Shown: piece by piece, positions 36,679 to 44,542 of the stretch | Numbering within the stretch: position 1 is the first letter of the stretch | How the letters are laid out: each line of letters begins with the position of its first letter | Source of the DNA: Vibrio ezurae NBRC 102218 | GTDB lineage: Bacteria > Pseudomonadota > Gammaproteobacteria > Enterobacterales > Vibrionaceae | Length of the DNA stretch: 64,000 nucleotides | NCBI RefSeq assembly: GCF_000467185.1 | Contig: NZ_BATM01000007.1 | Coordinates: 1 to 64,000 of the forward strand | Direction of reading: 5' to 3' | Notes under the pieces: model-generated | Seen by the model: the letters and a program-made list of their open reading frames with translations, nothing else | Told to the model about the DNA's origin: nothing | Databases searched by the model: none | Translations under genes and position numbers: made by a program

Positions 36679-38115
36679 ATGTTTAAAAATCTTTTTGCTA
36701 GTTTGCAGAAAGTCGGTAAATCACTGATGCTGCCAGTATCCGTACTGCCAGTTGCAGGTATCCTACTTGGTGTGGGTGCAGCCGACTTAAGCTTTATTCC
36801 AGCTGTGGTTTCTTCTTTAATGGAGAAAGCGGGTGGGTCTGTATTTGATCAAATGCCACTGTTGTTTGCGGTTGGTGTCGCACTTGGTTTTACCAATAAC
36901 GATGGTGTAGCAGGTCTAGCATCCATTGTGGGTTACGGCATTATGGCCGCAACGTTGAAGGTGATGTCAGATGTGTTGGGTCTTAGTGATCCCATCAATA
37001 CTGGGGTACTTGGTGGTATCTTAATCGGTGCTTTGTCTGCATGGGCATTTAAACGCTTTTATCGCATTCAGCTTCCTGAATATCTCGGTTTCTTCGCCGG
37101 TAAACGTGCAGTACCTATCATCACTGGTTTTGCGGCTATTGTGTTGGGTATTCTTCTTTCTTTTGTATGGCCTCCAATTGGTGGTGCTATTTCATGGTTC
37201 TCACACTGGGCAGCCAATCAGAACCCACAATTAGCATTTGGTATTTACGGCGTTATCGAACGTTCATTGATTCCATTTGGCCTACACCATGTATGGAACG
37301 TACCGTTCTTCTTCGAAGCAGGTAACTGTGTTAATGCCTCAGGTGAAACGCAGCACGGAATTTTAACGTGTTACTTAGTCGCAGATGATGCGTCTCGCGC
37401 AGCAGGTCATGGTTTTGGTCAGCTTGCGGGTGGCTACATGTTCAAAATGTTCGGTTTACCGGCAGCGGCTATTGCAATGGCGCATTGTGCTAAACCTGAG
37501 AACAGAACGAAAGTCATGGGCATCATGTTGTCAGCGGCGTTAACTTCTTTCTTGACGGGTATTACTGAGCCGATTGAATTCTCATTCTTGTTTGTTGCTC
37601 CAGTATTGTACGGTATCCATGCACTACTAGCGGGTTCTGCATACGTAGTATCAAATACCCTTGGCTTTGTTCACGGTACGTCTTTCTCACACGGTTTGAT
37701 TGATTTCCTAGTGTTGTCTGGTCATGCTCAGAAAATGGGCCTAATGGTGGCTGTGGGTATTGGTTATGCGGCTATTTATTACTTTGTATTCCGTACAGTG
37801 ATTCTGGCTATGGACCTTAAAACTCCAGGTCGTGAAGACGAGACTGAAGAAGAGGGTGAAGCAATTACTGGTACAGAGCTTGCGGGTGAACTGGTTGCAG
37901 CGTTCGGTGGCAAAAATAATATCACGGGTCTAGATGCATGTATTACTCGTTTACGTGTTGCGGTTGCCGACACGGAGAATGTTGATCAAGACAAACTGAA
38001 ACAGTTAGGTGCGGCAGGTGTTGTCGTGGTTTCTGGTGGTGTGCAAGCGATTTTTGGTACTAAGTCAGATAACCTTAAGACGGATATGGATGAGTGGATT
38101 CGTAACAACGGATAA
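36679..38115 (+). CDS. ptsG: PTS glucose-specific EIICB
   Basis: 478 residues from ATG 36679, chosen because AGGAG ends seven bases upstream; the ATG at 36673 is only one base from it. The IIC membrane domain (residues 1-380) begins [20 protein letters not shown] and contains [15 protein letters not shown]. The IIB domain (about 400-478) has the phosphorylated Cys in [19 protein letters not shown] and ends [20 protein letters not shown]. It imports and phosphorylates glucose using EIIA-Glc. Compared with the E. coli protein it lacks nothing essential. A terminator follows. Confidence 0.95.
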   Translation: MFKNLFASLQKVGKSLMLPVSVLPVAGILLGVGAADLSFIPAVVSSLMEKAGGSVFDQMPLLFAVGVALGFTNNDGVAGLASIVGYGIMAATLKVMSDVLGLSDPINTGVLGGILIGALSAWAFKRFYRIQLPEYLGFFAGKRAVPIITGFAAIVLGILLSFVWPPIGGAISWFSHWAANQNPQLAFGIYGVIERSLIPFGLHHVWNVPFFFEAGNCVNASGETQHGILTCYLVADDASRAAGHGFGQLAGGYMFKMFGLPAAAIAMAHCAKPENRTKVMGIMLSAALTSFLTGITEPIEFSFLFVAPVLYGIHALLAGSAYVVSNTLGFVHGTSFSHGLIDFLVLSGHAQKMGLMVAVGIGYAAIYYFVFRTVILAMDLKTPGREDETEEEGEAITGTELAGELVAAFGGKNNITGLDACITRLRVAVADTENVDQDKLKQLGAAGVVVVSGGVQAIFGTKSDNLKTDMDEWIRNNG

Positions 38116-38135
38116 GCACTTAATCTAACTCAATA

Positions 38136-38174
38136 AAAAGGCTAGGGCATAAATATGCTCTGGCCTTTTTTTTT
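38136..38174 (+). terminator. ptsG terminator
   Basis: AAGGCTAGGGCAT pairs with ATGCTCTGGCCTT (two wobble/mismatch positions), followed by nine Ts to 38174. Confidence 0.9.
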
Positions 38175-38373
38175 GAATGCGCAGTCGACTTTTTTGATGT
38201 CGGTTGTTAGTTCATACATCAAGATAGTGCTAAGTAATACAATAACCATTGTTCGCTAGAACCAAAAAATGTGTTACAAAACGCACTTCAACACATTTCA
38301 TGTTTTTTTACTGACAAAAGGGCAAAAAATCAGGGTAATATAGCCTGAGTTGCATACGGGTGAGGAGTTTAAA

Positions 38374-38799
38374 GTGAATCTTGGGAAGTTAGCGTTAGTT
38401 ACTGTTGTGCTTACCGGGCTAGCAACTTACGTGGGAGCAGCTAAAGCTGCGACTTCTAATGGCAGTGCTGTAAAGTTAGGTATGGGATTAGATCAGGGGC
38501 TGAGTGTTGTCGTCAATTTTGAAGACCGATATAACTTATCGGTAGGGAACGACGGCATGGCATTCGATTATCATTTTTCTAAAGGCAGCTTTAGTGATGA
38601 TATTCCTTTTACTTGGTTTGTAGGCGCTGGTGCATGGTATGAGTGGAACGACGATTTTGGTCTGCGTGTGCCGCTTGGCTTAGATTGGAATTTTGCACCG
38701 AATTGGAATGCTTATGGGCATATCAACCCAGAGTGGCAATTGCAACAAAAGTCCAGATTACAGTTTGGCGCGGGTATTGGTGTTACATACCGTTTCTAG
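38374..38799 (+). CDS. Small outer-membrane beta-barrel-like protein
   Basis: 141 residues from GTG 38374 (GAGGAG ten bases upstream); the frame opens earlier at a TTG but that part precedes the signal peptide. Signal peptide KLALVTVVLTGLATYVGAAKA. The mature part alternates polar and hydrophobic residues with many aromatic and Gly residues (FVGAGAWYEWNDDFGLRVPL, GLDWNFAPNWNAYGHINPEW) and ends in aromatic YRF, the classical sorting signal of outer-membrane barrels. I do not recognise a named family. It has its own terminator and sits alone between ptsG and the NSS transporter. Confidence 0.75.
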   Translation: MNLGKLALVTVVLTGLATYVGAAKAATSNGSAVKLGMGLDQGLSVVVNFEDRYNLSVGNDGMAFDYHFSKGSFSDDIPFTWFVGAGAWYEWNDDFGLRVPLGLDWNFAPNWNAYGHINPEWQLQQKSRLQFGAGIGVTYRF

Positions 38800-38842
38800 C
38801 GATAAAGAATGAATCGCATATATTATTAATTTTCGTTCTCGT

Positions 38843-38868
38843 AACCGGCCTCAAGGGTCGGTTTTTTA
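38843..38868 (+). terminator. Terminator after the small barrel protein
   Basis: AACCGGCC-TCAA-GGGTCGGTT followed by TTTTTT. Confidence 0.85.
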
Positions 38869-38888
38869 TTGCCTAATTTTTTAACACG

Positions 38889-38922
38889 CTATTTCTGATC
38901 ACTTACTTAGTGTGATTGGTAT
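38889..38922 (+). repeat. Copy of the dispersed intergenic repeat (half element)
   Basis: Contains CTATTTCTGATCAC and ACTTAGTGTGATTGGTAT. The first part matches 20113-20140 in reverse orientation and the last 18 bases match 35403-35420. Only one ATACCAA/TTGGTAT end is present. Confidence 0.6.
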
Positions 38923-38954
38923 AAGTGACTACAACAGGCATTGATAAGTAGTAA

Positions 38955-38986
38955 GTAATAAAAAGCCGAGCACTAAGGCTCGGCTC
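38955..38986 (-). terminator. Terminator of the NSS transporter/metS operon
   Basis: On the minus strand AGCCGAGC-CTTAGT-GCTCGGCT is followed by TTTTATT. It lies just after the small metS-like gene. Confidence 0.85.
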
Positions 38987-39006
38987 TTATACATAGCTAA
39001 CTATGC

Positions 39007-39105
39007 TTATTGTTGTTTCTTCATTGCCTTACGGATACAGATAGCTGCGCCACCCCAAGTAATCCCAAGACCAAGAACCATCATAATGATTGCGCTAGTA
39101 GTCAT
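39007..39105 (-). CDS. MetS-like small subunit of NSS transporter
   Basis: 32 residues (begins MTTSAIIMMVLGLGITWGGA and ends RKAMKKQQ). One hydrophobic helix with a basic C-terminal tail, the pattern of MetS-family small proteins that accompany neurotransmitter:sodium-symporter type amino-acid carriers (MetPS of Corynebacterium imports methionine and alanine). The start lies two bases after the transporter stop, so it is translated from the same mRNA. It is too short for standard gene callers. The partner helps argue that the large subunit is a methionine/alanine carrier. Confidence 0.85.
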   Translation of the reverse strand: MTTSAIIMMVLGLGITWGGAAICIRKAMKKQQ

Positions 39106-39107
39106 AA

Positions 39108-40577
39108 TTACGCTTCCTTCTTGCTTAGTACGTTGATTGCAACACCGATAACGATAAGTAGAGCCAATAGTCCCCAACCTAACATCAGTAGATCAGATTG
39201 TGCGTAACCGCCGTAGCCATCTGTTAGTGTGGTTTTCAATGTATTGAAAAGAGTAATCGCTAGAATTGCAGGGCTTACTACTTTCAGACAAAGGTCATAC
39301 CAAATGCCAATTTTGAAATCTGATACAGAGTTAACATAGTTACGAATCGTTGCCGCTTTAACCACCCAGACGATAAGCAGTACTTCAATGAAGCAGCTTA
39401 GAACGATACCAATTTGGTTGGTAAAGTAATCGACCAAATCAAGCAGTAATAAACCGCCGTTTGTCGCAAATGCCAGAGAAACAATTGCACCGATACCACA
39501 AACTAGAGTTGCCGCTTTCTTACGACCAACCTTAAATTTATCAATGATTGCAGATGTTACCGCTTCAATGATTGAAATATGAGAACTTAGACCTGCGATA
39601 GTCAGCGCAAGGAACAACAGTGGGCCAAGAATGTATGGCGCTGGTAGTTCGTTAATTGCTGCTGGCAAAGTAACAAAGGCAAGACCGACACCCGCTGAAA
39701 CAACATCAGTCAGTTCTTTACCCTGCTGATGAGCCATAAAGCCAAGCACAGAGAAGATCATGATACCCGCTAGGATTGAGAAACCACAGTTAATCAATAC
39801 CGTCATAAAGGCGTTGTTGTTGATATCTGATTTCTCAGGCAAGTAGCTTGAGTACGCGAGCATGATGGCAAAACCGATACTTAGGGTAAAGAAGATCTGG
39901 CCGTATGCTGCAGCCCAAACTTTCATATCCATGATTTTGCTAAAGTCTGGTTCAAACAGGTAGTTCACACCGTTCAACGCGCCTGGTAGGAAAACCATGC
40001 GGACGATAAGTACAATCACCATGATAAACAATACAGGCATCATGATTTTTGCAGCACGCTCAATACCAGACTTAACACCACCTACGATAGCAGCGTAAGT
40101 AATCGCCCATGCCAGAAGCATAGTACCGGCAATTTTCCATTGAATAGAACCTAAGTTAGACGGTGAGTTGTCACCTAGATTTAGGTATTGGCTAAAGAAA
40201 AATGCGTTGGTATCAGAGCCCCAACCTTGGTGGAATGACATACCAAGGTATGAAATAGACCAACCAATAACGGCTACGTAATAAACCGCGATACATGCAG
40301 CAATACCAACTTGGAACCAGCCTAACCACTCAAATTTAGGGTTAACGGCTTTAAGTGCTGCAGGTGCAGAACCACGGTATTTTTGACCTAATTTGAATTC
40401 CATAATCATAAATGGAATACCGGCTGTCAGCATGGCAAAAATGTAAGGGATAAAGAATGCGCCACCGCCGTTTTCATATGCCATATATGGGAATCGCCAT
40501 ATATTGCCTAGACCGATTGCTGAGCCTACTGCGGCCAAAATAAATCCTGTACGGGAACCCCATTGTTCTCGTTTCAT
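39108..40577 (-). CDS. Sodium-dependent amino-acid transporter (NSS/SNF family)
   Basis: 489 residues. The N-terminus WGSRTGFILAAVGSAIGLGN and IWRFPYMAYENGGGAFFIPY are the first-helix sodium and substrate site of the LeuT-fold NSS family. About twelve membrane helices are visible, with GLSSHISIIEAVTSAIIDKF in the eighth. AAGGAG precedes the ATG. It is co-transcribed with a 32-residue MetS-like subunit, so import of small neutral amino acids such as methionine or alanine is the best guess. The gene has a long structured upstream region. Confidence 0.92.
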   Translation of the reverse strand: MKREQWGSRTGFILAAVGSAIGLGNIWRFPYMAYENGGGAFFIPYIFAMLTAGIPFMIMEFKLGQKYRGSAPAALKAVNPKFEWLGWFQVGIAACIAVYYVAVIGWSISYLGMSFHQGWGSDTNAFFFSQYLNLGDNSPSNLGSIQWKIAGTMLLAWAITYAAIVGGVKSGIERAAKIMMPVLFIMVIVLIVRMVFLPGALNGVNYLFEPDFSKIMDMKVWAAAYGQIFFTLSIGFAIMLAYSSYLPEKSDINNNAFMTVLINCGFSILAGIMIFSVLGFMAHQQGKELTDVVSAGVGLAFVTLPAAINELPAPYILGPLLFLALTIAGLSSHISIIEAVTSAIIDKFKVGRKKAATLVCGIGAIVSLAFATNGGLLLLDLVDYFTNQIGIVLSCFIEVLLIVWVVKAATIRNYVNSVSDFKIGIWYDLCLKVVSPAILAITLFNTLKTTLTDGYGGYAQSDLLMLGWGLLALLIVIGVAINVLSKKEA

Positions 40578-41050
40578 AACTACTCCTTGTAGCGATTTTG
40601 TAAGAATGACATAGCTTAATTTTAGAGTGAGAGTCTCTTTCTCTGCTTTTAGTGCTAGTTGTAAACCGAAAGACTGTAATTTACTTTCTATCTAGTGGTT
40701 TACTCTGATTCTTAGTTGTTAAATAGGTGTTTTATGTTGTGTTTTTTGTTACTCAGACTCTAAAAGTAGAGGAATATTCTGAGTGATAAAGGGAGATTAC
40801 CGTGAGATATTCTGTCTGGCAAGATAAAATAAAATGGAATTTCAAGAATGAAGATCTCATTTTTTCTGGAAAATCGAAATATTCTGAACTATCTCACTGA
40901 ATATTTGTAAATATTCACCCAATTAATGTGTTTTTGGTTGATTGAGTAGTTGAAATAACTAATTGAACGGTTAAGAGCGAAAAACCAGTAATCTTTCGGC
41001 TCTTAACATTTTATGGTGATTTTATATGCTTTTTTTGTGCATATATAGAG
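40578..41050. other. Intergenic region with inverted repeats
   Basis: 473 bases between the start of the NSS transporter and the end of the barrel-protein gene. It contains an ACTCAGA/TCTGAGT stem (40751-40784) enclosing CTCTA-AAAG-TAGAG, a GTAAACC ... GGTTTAC pair near 40661-40705, and the 40970-41007 inverted repeat annotated separately. The part next to the transporter should carry its promoter. No riboswitch family is recognised and no reading frame is convincing. Confidence 0.5.
40970..41007 (-). terminator. Inverted repeat after barrel-protein gene, likely terminator
   Basis: GTTAAGAGC (40970-40978) and GCTCTTAAC (40999-41007) pair, and inside them GAAA pairs with TTTC, around an 11-base loop. 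It lies 43 bases after the stop of the minus-strand outer-membrane protein gene. The T-run is inside the stem, so termination is plausible but not certain. Confidence 0.55.
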
Positions 41051-41635
41051 CTAGAAGCTAATCGTGAAGCCTACATTGGCTTGCAGTTGATTCATCCAAT
41101 TACCCGAGAAAGCCACTTTACAGTTGCTTCCTGATGCGCTGGAATCACAAAGTGTCAAAGACTCGCTATCGACTAGCGTCCCCATGTAACGCAGCTGCCC
41201 TTGCAGAGCAAAGTACTTGGTTATCTTGTATTCTACTCCGCCGTAGACACCCAACGAGAACTTGTATTCCGTATCCGCGCCTTGAATATCAATTTGTGTA
41301 CCACCCAAGCCTAAACCTAGGTACGAGTTCCAATTATCGACAGGATAGTAGACCGCACTTTGAAAATGCAAATAACGTAACGTCGTGTCTACGTCCAGTT
41401 TATCTATGCTCGATTGCTGCTCAGAATACAGTAGACCCAGTCGACCTTTGTCCACATTGGTTTCAATAGCAAGGTTGTAGTTGACGTTTCTGTCGATATC
41501 AAAACTTTCATCGCTATCTGAATCTAACGATCCTCCCATACCATAGCCAACCATCGGAGTGATATAAATGTCTGCTTGGGATGCGGCCGAGTAACTGCAC
41601 GCTACTATTAATAGGGATAGGCATCTTTTATTCAT
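41051..41635 (-). CDS. Outer-membrane beta-barrel protein of unknown function
   Basis: 194 residues from ATG 41635 (AAGGA ten bases upstream); the frame opens at 41665. Signal peptide MNKRCLSLLIVACSYSAASQA. The mature protein is made of short amphipathic strands with Tyr and Gly (IYITPMVGYGMGGSLDSDSD, YLGLGLGGTQIDIQG, VYGGVEYKITKYFALQGQLR) and ends FTISF with the terminal Phe typical for outer-membrane barrels. Two Cys near 173 and 182 may form a disulphide in an extracellular loop. It resembles the OmpW/Opa-like eight-stranded class in size. No ligand is deducible. Confidence 0.75.
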   Translation of the reverse strand: MNKRCLSLLIVACSYSAASQADIYITPMVGYGMGGSLDSDSDESFDIDRNVNYNLAIETNVDKGRLGLLYSEQQSSIDKLDVDTTLRYLHFQSAVYYPVDNWNSYLGLGLGGTQIDIQGADTEYKFSLGVYGGVEYKITKYFALQGQLRYMGTLVDSESLTLCDSSASGSNCKVAFSGNWMNQLQANVGFTISF

Positions 41636-41866
41636 GGTGTGTCGTCCTTGTCGATCTAGAGGCATCGTGGCTCAATCTGCTACTACTTCTATAGAAGAGA
41701 AAATATGGCTTACTATTATTGTAGAGTAATTGTGACAGTAACTACATAATTCTGCACGGGTTTTCGCAAAGTCTTGAGCAAGGTATGTTCGGGTGCTAAT
41801 ACTAAATGTAGCATCGGGATTTTACTGCCAATAACAGATGCGTATCAATAGATAAAAAGGTGACTA

Positions 41867-41956
41867 ATGAATACGGAATTGAAGTTTACCCTAGTGGTGG
41901 TTGTAACCAGCCTTGCCTTACTACTTGCCTATGGTTTAGTGGCAATTTTTAGCTGA
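41867..41956 (+). CDS. YnhF-like small membrane protein
   Basis: 29 residues: a start MNTELKFTLVVVV followed by one membrane helix and the end LVAIFS. E. coli YnhF is also 29 residues and starts MSTDLKFSLV, so start, length and helix position all agree. AGG lies eight bases before the ATG. It stands between the barrel-protein gene and the patatin gene, 21 bases before the latter. The function of YnhF is unknown; it is an inner-membrane single-span protein. Confidence 0.8.
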   Translation: MNTELKFTLVVVVTSLALLLAYGLVAIFS

Positions 41957-41977
41957 TCGTTAGCAGGTGCTAATTGG

Positions 41978-43132
41978 ATGTCCAACAGTGGCTTAATTTG
42001 GAGTAGCGGCACAGCATATAATCCTGAATTGTTAGCCCAATATATAGGAGGGAAGAGTGCGCTAGTAGCGCAGGGCGGAGGACAAAGAAGTGTATTTACC
42101 GCAGGCGTATTAGATGCATTTCTGTATTCTAATTTCGACCCTTTTGATGAGTTTTATGGCACGTCAGCAGGCGCTCTTAATCTTTGCGCCTATCTATGCC
42201 GACAACCTGGCTTAGGAAAGTCATTTCTACTTGATCTTACGACTGATGATCGTTTCTTCAATTTATTCAGTTTTATCCGGCAAAAGCACTATATCGGCCT
42301 TGATTGGGCACTGAACCAAATTTGTTCTGCTCCCTATAAACTGGATATTGATATGGGACTCAGTGTCCTAAAAGACCGTGGGGCGTACGCTGCGGTCACG
42401 CGAGCCGATAACTTTCAAGATCATTACTTACCGTTATTGGGCAATAATTGGTTTGATGTCATCAGAGCCACCTGCGCAATTCCCAACTTGGTCTCAAGGC
42501 CCATTGAAATATCGGGTAAGGCATTTGTTGATGGAGGAGTATCGGCCTCTATCCCTGTACAAGAGGCTTGGAGAAGGGAAGCAAGAACCATCATAGTGAT
42601 ACGCACCGAATATCCAGAACCTACCGTAAGTGACGAACCGCTAGAGCCCATTGACAAAGCGGTGTGGTATAAGAGCCCTATAGATCATATCCAAAGTTTT
42701 TGGAGTGAGCAGATAGACAAAGGTAAAAAAAGTGTTGATGAGTTTATTGAGGAGCGATTACTGCAAAATCGCACCGATATAACGAAACAACATTTAGATT
42801 TGCTCAATGGTGGTCGTTGGCTGTTTGGGGCCGATAATGTGTATCGGTTATCGCACTTATTAGGGAACCGCCTTGATGCCGGGCTTGCGGATATGATCAT
42901 GGTGCATTATCAAACCTATGCGTTGACTCAGGAGTTTATCGCGGCACCTCCCGAAGATTGTTTTGTCTTACAAATTATTCCTGATCAACCGTTACGAAGT
43001 TCATCATTGATGAGCAACCCCGATGAGTTATTGTTTGATTATCAACAAGGATTAAATGCGGGCTATCGTTTTGTGAGTGAGTATCAAAACCTATTGGCAA
43101 TGCACTGCAAGGAAAAATCTGAGCCTTTTTAG
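41978..43132 (+). CDS. Patatin-like phospholipase (YjjU type)
   Basis: 384 residues. The patatin hydrolase fold is shown by the oxyanion loop QGGGQRSVFTAGVLDAFLYS, nucleophile GTSAG (Ser) in DEFYGTSAGALNLCAYL, and the Asp of the catalytic dyad in FVDGGVSASIPVQEAWRREA. The sequence follows E. coli YjjU, with a longer insert around residues 215-260. There is no signal peptide, so it should act on lipids from the cytoplasm. Natural substrate unknown. It may be co-transcribed with the YnhF-like gene just upstream. Confidence 0.88.
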   Translation: MSNSGLIWSSGTAYNPELLAQYIGGKSALVAQGGGQRSVFTAGVLDAFLYSNFDPFDEFYGTSAGALNLCAYLCRQPGLGKSFLLDLTTDDRFFNLFSFIRQKHYIGLDWALNQICSAPYKLDIDMGLSVLKDRGAYAAVTRADNFQDHYLPLLGNNWFDVIRATCAIPNLVSRPIEISGKAFVDGGVSASIPVQEAWRREARTIIVIRTEYPEPTVSDEPLEPIDKAVWYKSPIDHIQSFWSEQIDKGKKSVDEFIEERLLQNRTDITKQHLDLLNGGRWLFGADNVYRLSHLLGNRLDAGLADMIMVHYQTYALTQEFIAAPPEDCFVLQIIPDQPLRSSSLMSNPDELLFDYQQGLNAGYRFVSEYQNLLAMHCKEKSEPF

Positions 43133-43152
43133 TAATAATTGATTACAAATAA

Positions 43153-43166
43153 GTGAGGCGCCTCAC
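43153..43166. promoter_or_regulatory. Perfect palindrome GTGAGGCGCCTCAC upstream of mlc
   Basis: A 14-base perfect palindrome without loop, 20 bases after the patatin gene and 74 bases before mlc. The lack of a loop and of a following T-run argues against a terminator. It fits a dimeric repressor operator or a restriction-like site better. Confidence 0.45.
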
Positions 43167-43239
43167 GACATATATACACAACACTTCACATTTACTTCAC
43201 CCTGTAAAATAATAGAGTCTCTAGATTAGGGAGACTCTC

Positions 43240-44454
43240 ATGTATACCGCACAACCAAGTCACATTGATCATATTAAACAGATAAACGCCGGTAAGGTGT
43301 ATCAGCTGATTGATCAGTTTGGTCCTATTTCTCGAATTGATCTCTCTAAGTTGAGTGGTCTTGCTCCAGCAAGTATCACTAAGATTTCTCGTGAATTGAT
43401 TGAAGCACATTTGATTCACGAAACCGTGGTACAAGAAGCGACTAGCCGAGGTCGTCCAGCGGTGGGCCTACAGACCAATAATGAAGGTTGGCAGTTTTTG
43501 TCCCTTAGGCTTGGGCGTGGCTACTTAACTATTGCACTGCATGAACTCAGTGGCGAAATCATCTCTGAAAAATACATTGATATAGAAGAGCGCGATCAAG
43601 ATGCCGTGCTAGCGCGTCTACTCAAAGAGATTTATCAATTCTTTGAAGAAAAATCCGATATCCTTGAGCGTATAACCAGCCTAGCGATTACTTTGCCAGG
43701 GCTTGTCCATTCTGAAAGTGGTCTGGTTTTGCAAATGCCTCATTATGATGTGAAATACCTAGAATTAGGCCCTGCTATTTATAAAGCGACGGGCTTACCT
43801 GTCTTTATTGCCAATGACACTCGTGCTTGGGCGCTGGCTGAAAAGTTATTTGGTAACTCACAGCAAAATAAAAACTCTGTGCTTATCTCAGTACATAATG
43901 GTATTGGCGCAGGTATTATTTTAGAAGATCAGGTGCTACAAGGCCGATTAGGGAATGTGGGTGAGCTTGGGCACTTACAAATCGATCCCAATGGCCATCT
44001 TTGTCATTGTGGCAATCGTGGCTGTTTAGAAACACTGGTTAGCTCTAGTGCGCTTATTCGCCAAGCCACTGAAGCGATAGAATCAGGGGAAGAGACCTGC
44101 TTAAACTTAGAGTCACTGTCGGTGATCAATATCTGTATGGCCGCCAATCAGGGTGATCCTATTGCACTTAACATCATTCAAAATTTAGGTAAGCACTTAG
44201 GTTACGCGGTCTCACTTGTGGTGAATATGTTTAACCCTGAAAGAGTACTCATTGGGGGGGATATTAATGTGTCTAAGGGCATTATTATCCCACAGATACA
44301 AAGTTGCTTAGAGGAACAAACGTTACCTATCTATCGTAAAGATTTGGAGATTTCACCGAGTCGATTTATTAAAAATGCTACGATGCCGGGCGCTGCTTTG
44401 GTTAAGCAGGCTCTGTATGATGGGGTATTGTTGATGAAGCTTATTGAAGGTTAG
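43240..44454 (+). CDS. mlc: Mlc-type ROK transcriptional repressor
   Basis: 404 residues. The start SHIDHIKQINAGKVYQLIDQ and ISRIDLSKLSGLAPASITKI form the winged helix-turn-helix of Mlc, followed by EATSRGRPAVGL. The ROK domain has the zinc site HLCHCGNRGCLETL with its preceding GELGHLQIDPNG. Mlc represses ptsG and other PTS genes until glucose transport makes dephosphorylated EIICB-Glc sequester it at the membrane. The end LVKQALYDGVLLMKLIEG is as in E. coli Mlc. NagC is the nearest alternative, but the N-terminus favours Mlc. ptsG lies 5 kb away. Confidence 0.9.
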   Translation: MYTAQPSHIDHIKQINAGKVYQLIDQFGPISRIDLSKLSGLAPASITKISRELIEAHLIHETVVQEATSRGRPAVGLQTNNEGWQFLSLRLGRGYLTIALHELSGEIISEKYIDIEERDQDAVLARLLKEIYQFFEEKSDILERITSLAITLPGLVHSESGLVLQMPHYDVKYLELGPAIYKATGLPVFIANDTRAWALAEKLFGNSQQNKNSVLISVHNGIGAGIILEDQVLQGRLGNVGELGHLQIDPNGHLCHCGNRGCLETLVSSSALIRQATEAIESGEETCLNLESLSVINICMAANQGDPIALNIIQNLGKHLGYAVSLVVNMFNPERVLIGGDINVSKGIIIPQIQSCLEEQTLPIYRKDLEISPSRFIKNATMPGAALVKQALYDGVLLMKLIEG

Positions 44455-44488
44455 TGATAAATAGACTAATTGGAAAATAAAGAGATAA

Positions 44489-44523
44489 AAAAATACCGGC
44501 TCATTGAAAGCCGGTATTTTTAT
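44489..44523. terminator. Bidirectional terminator between mlc and metG
   Basis: AAATACCGGCT (44491-44501) pairs with AGCCGGTATTT (44509-44519) around CATTGAA, with A-runs before and T-runs after. It serves both converging genes. Confidence 0.92.
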
Positions 44524-44542
44524 ATTCAGTAGCAGTAATGGG

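Noticed and set aside
40640-40710. TyrR box or glycine riboswitch upstream of the NSS transporter
   Set aside because: The TGTAAA/TTTAC halves are spaced too far apart, and the conserved glycine-aptamer core is not found.
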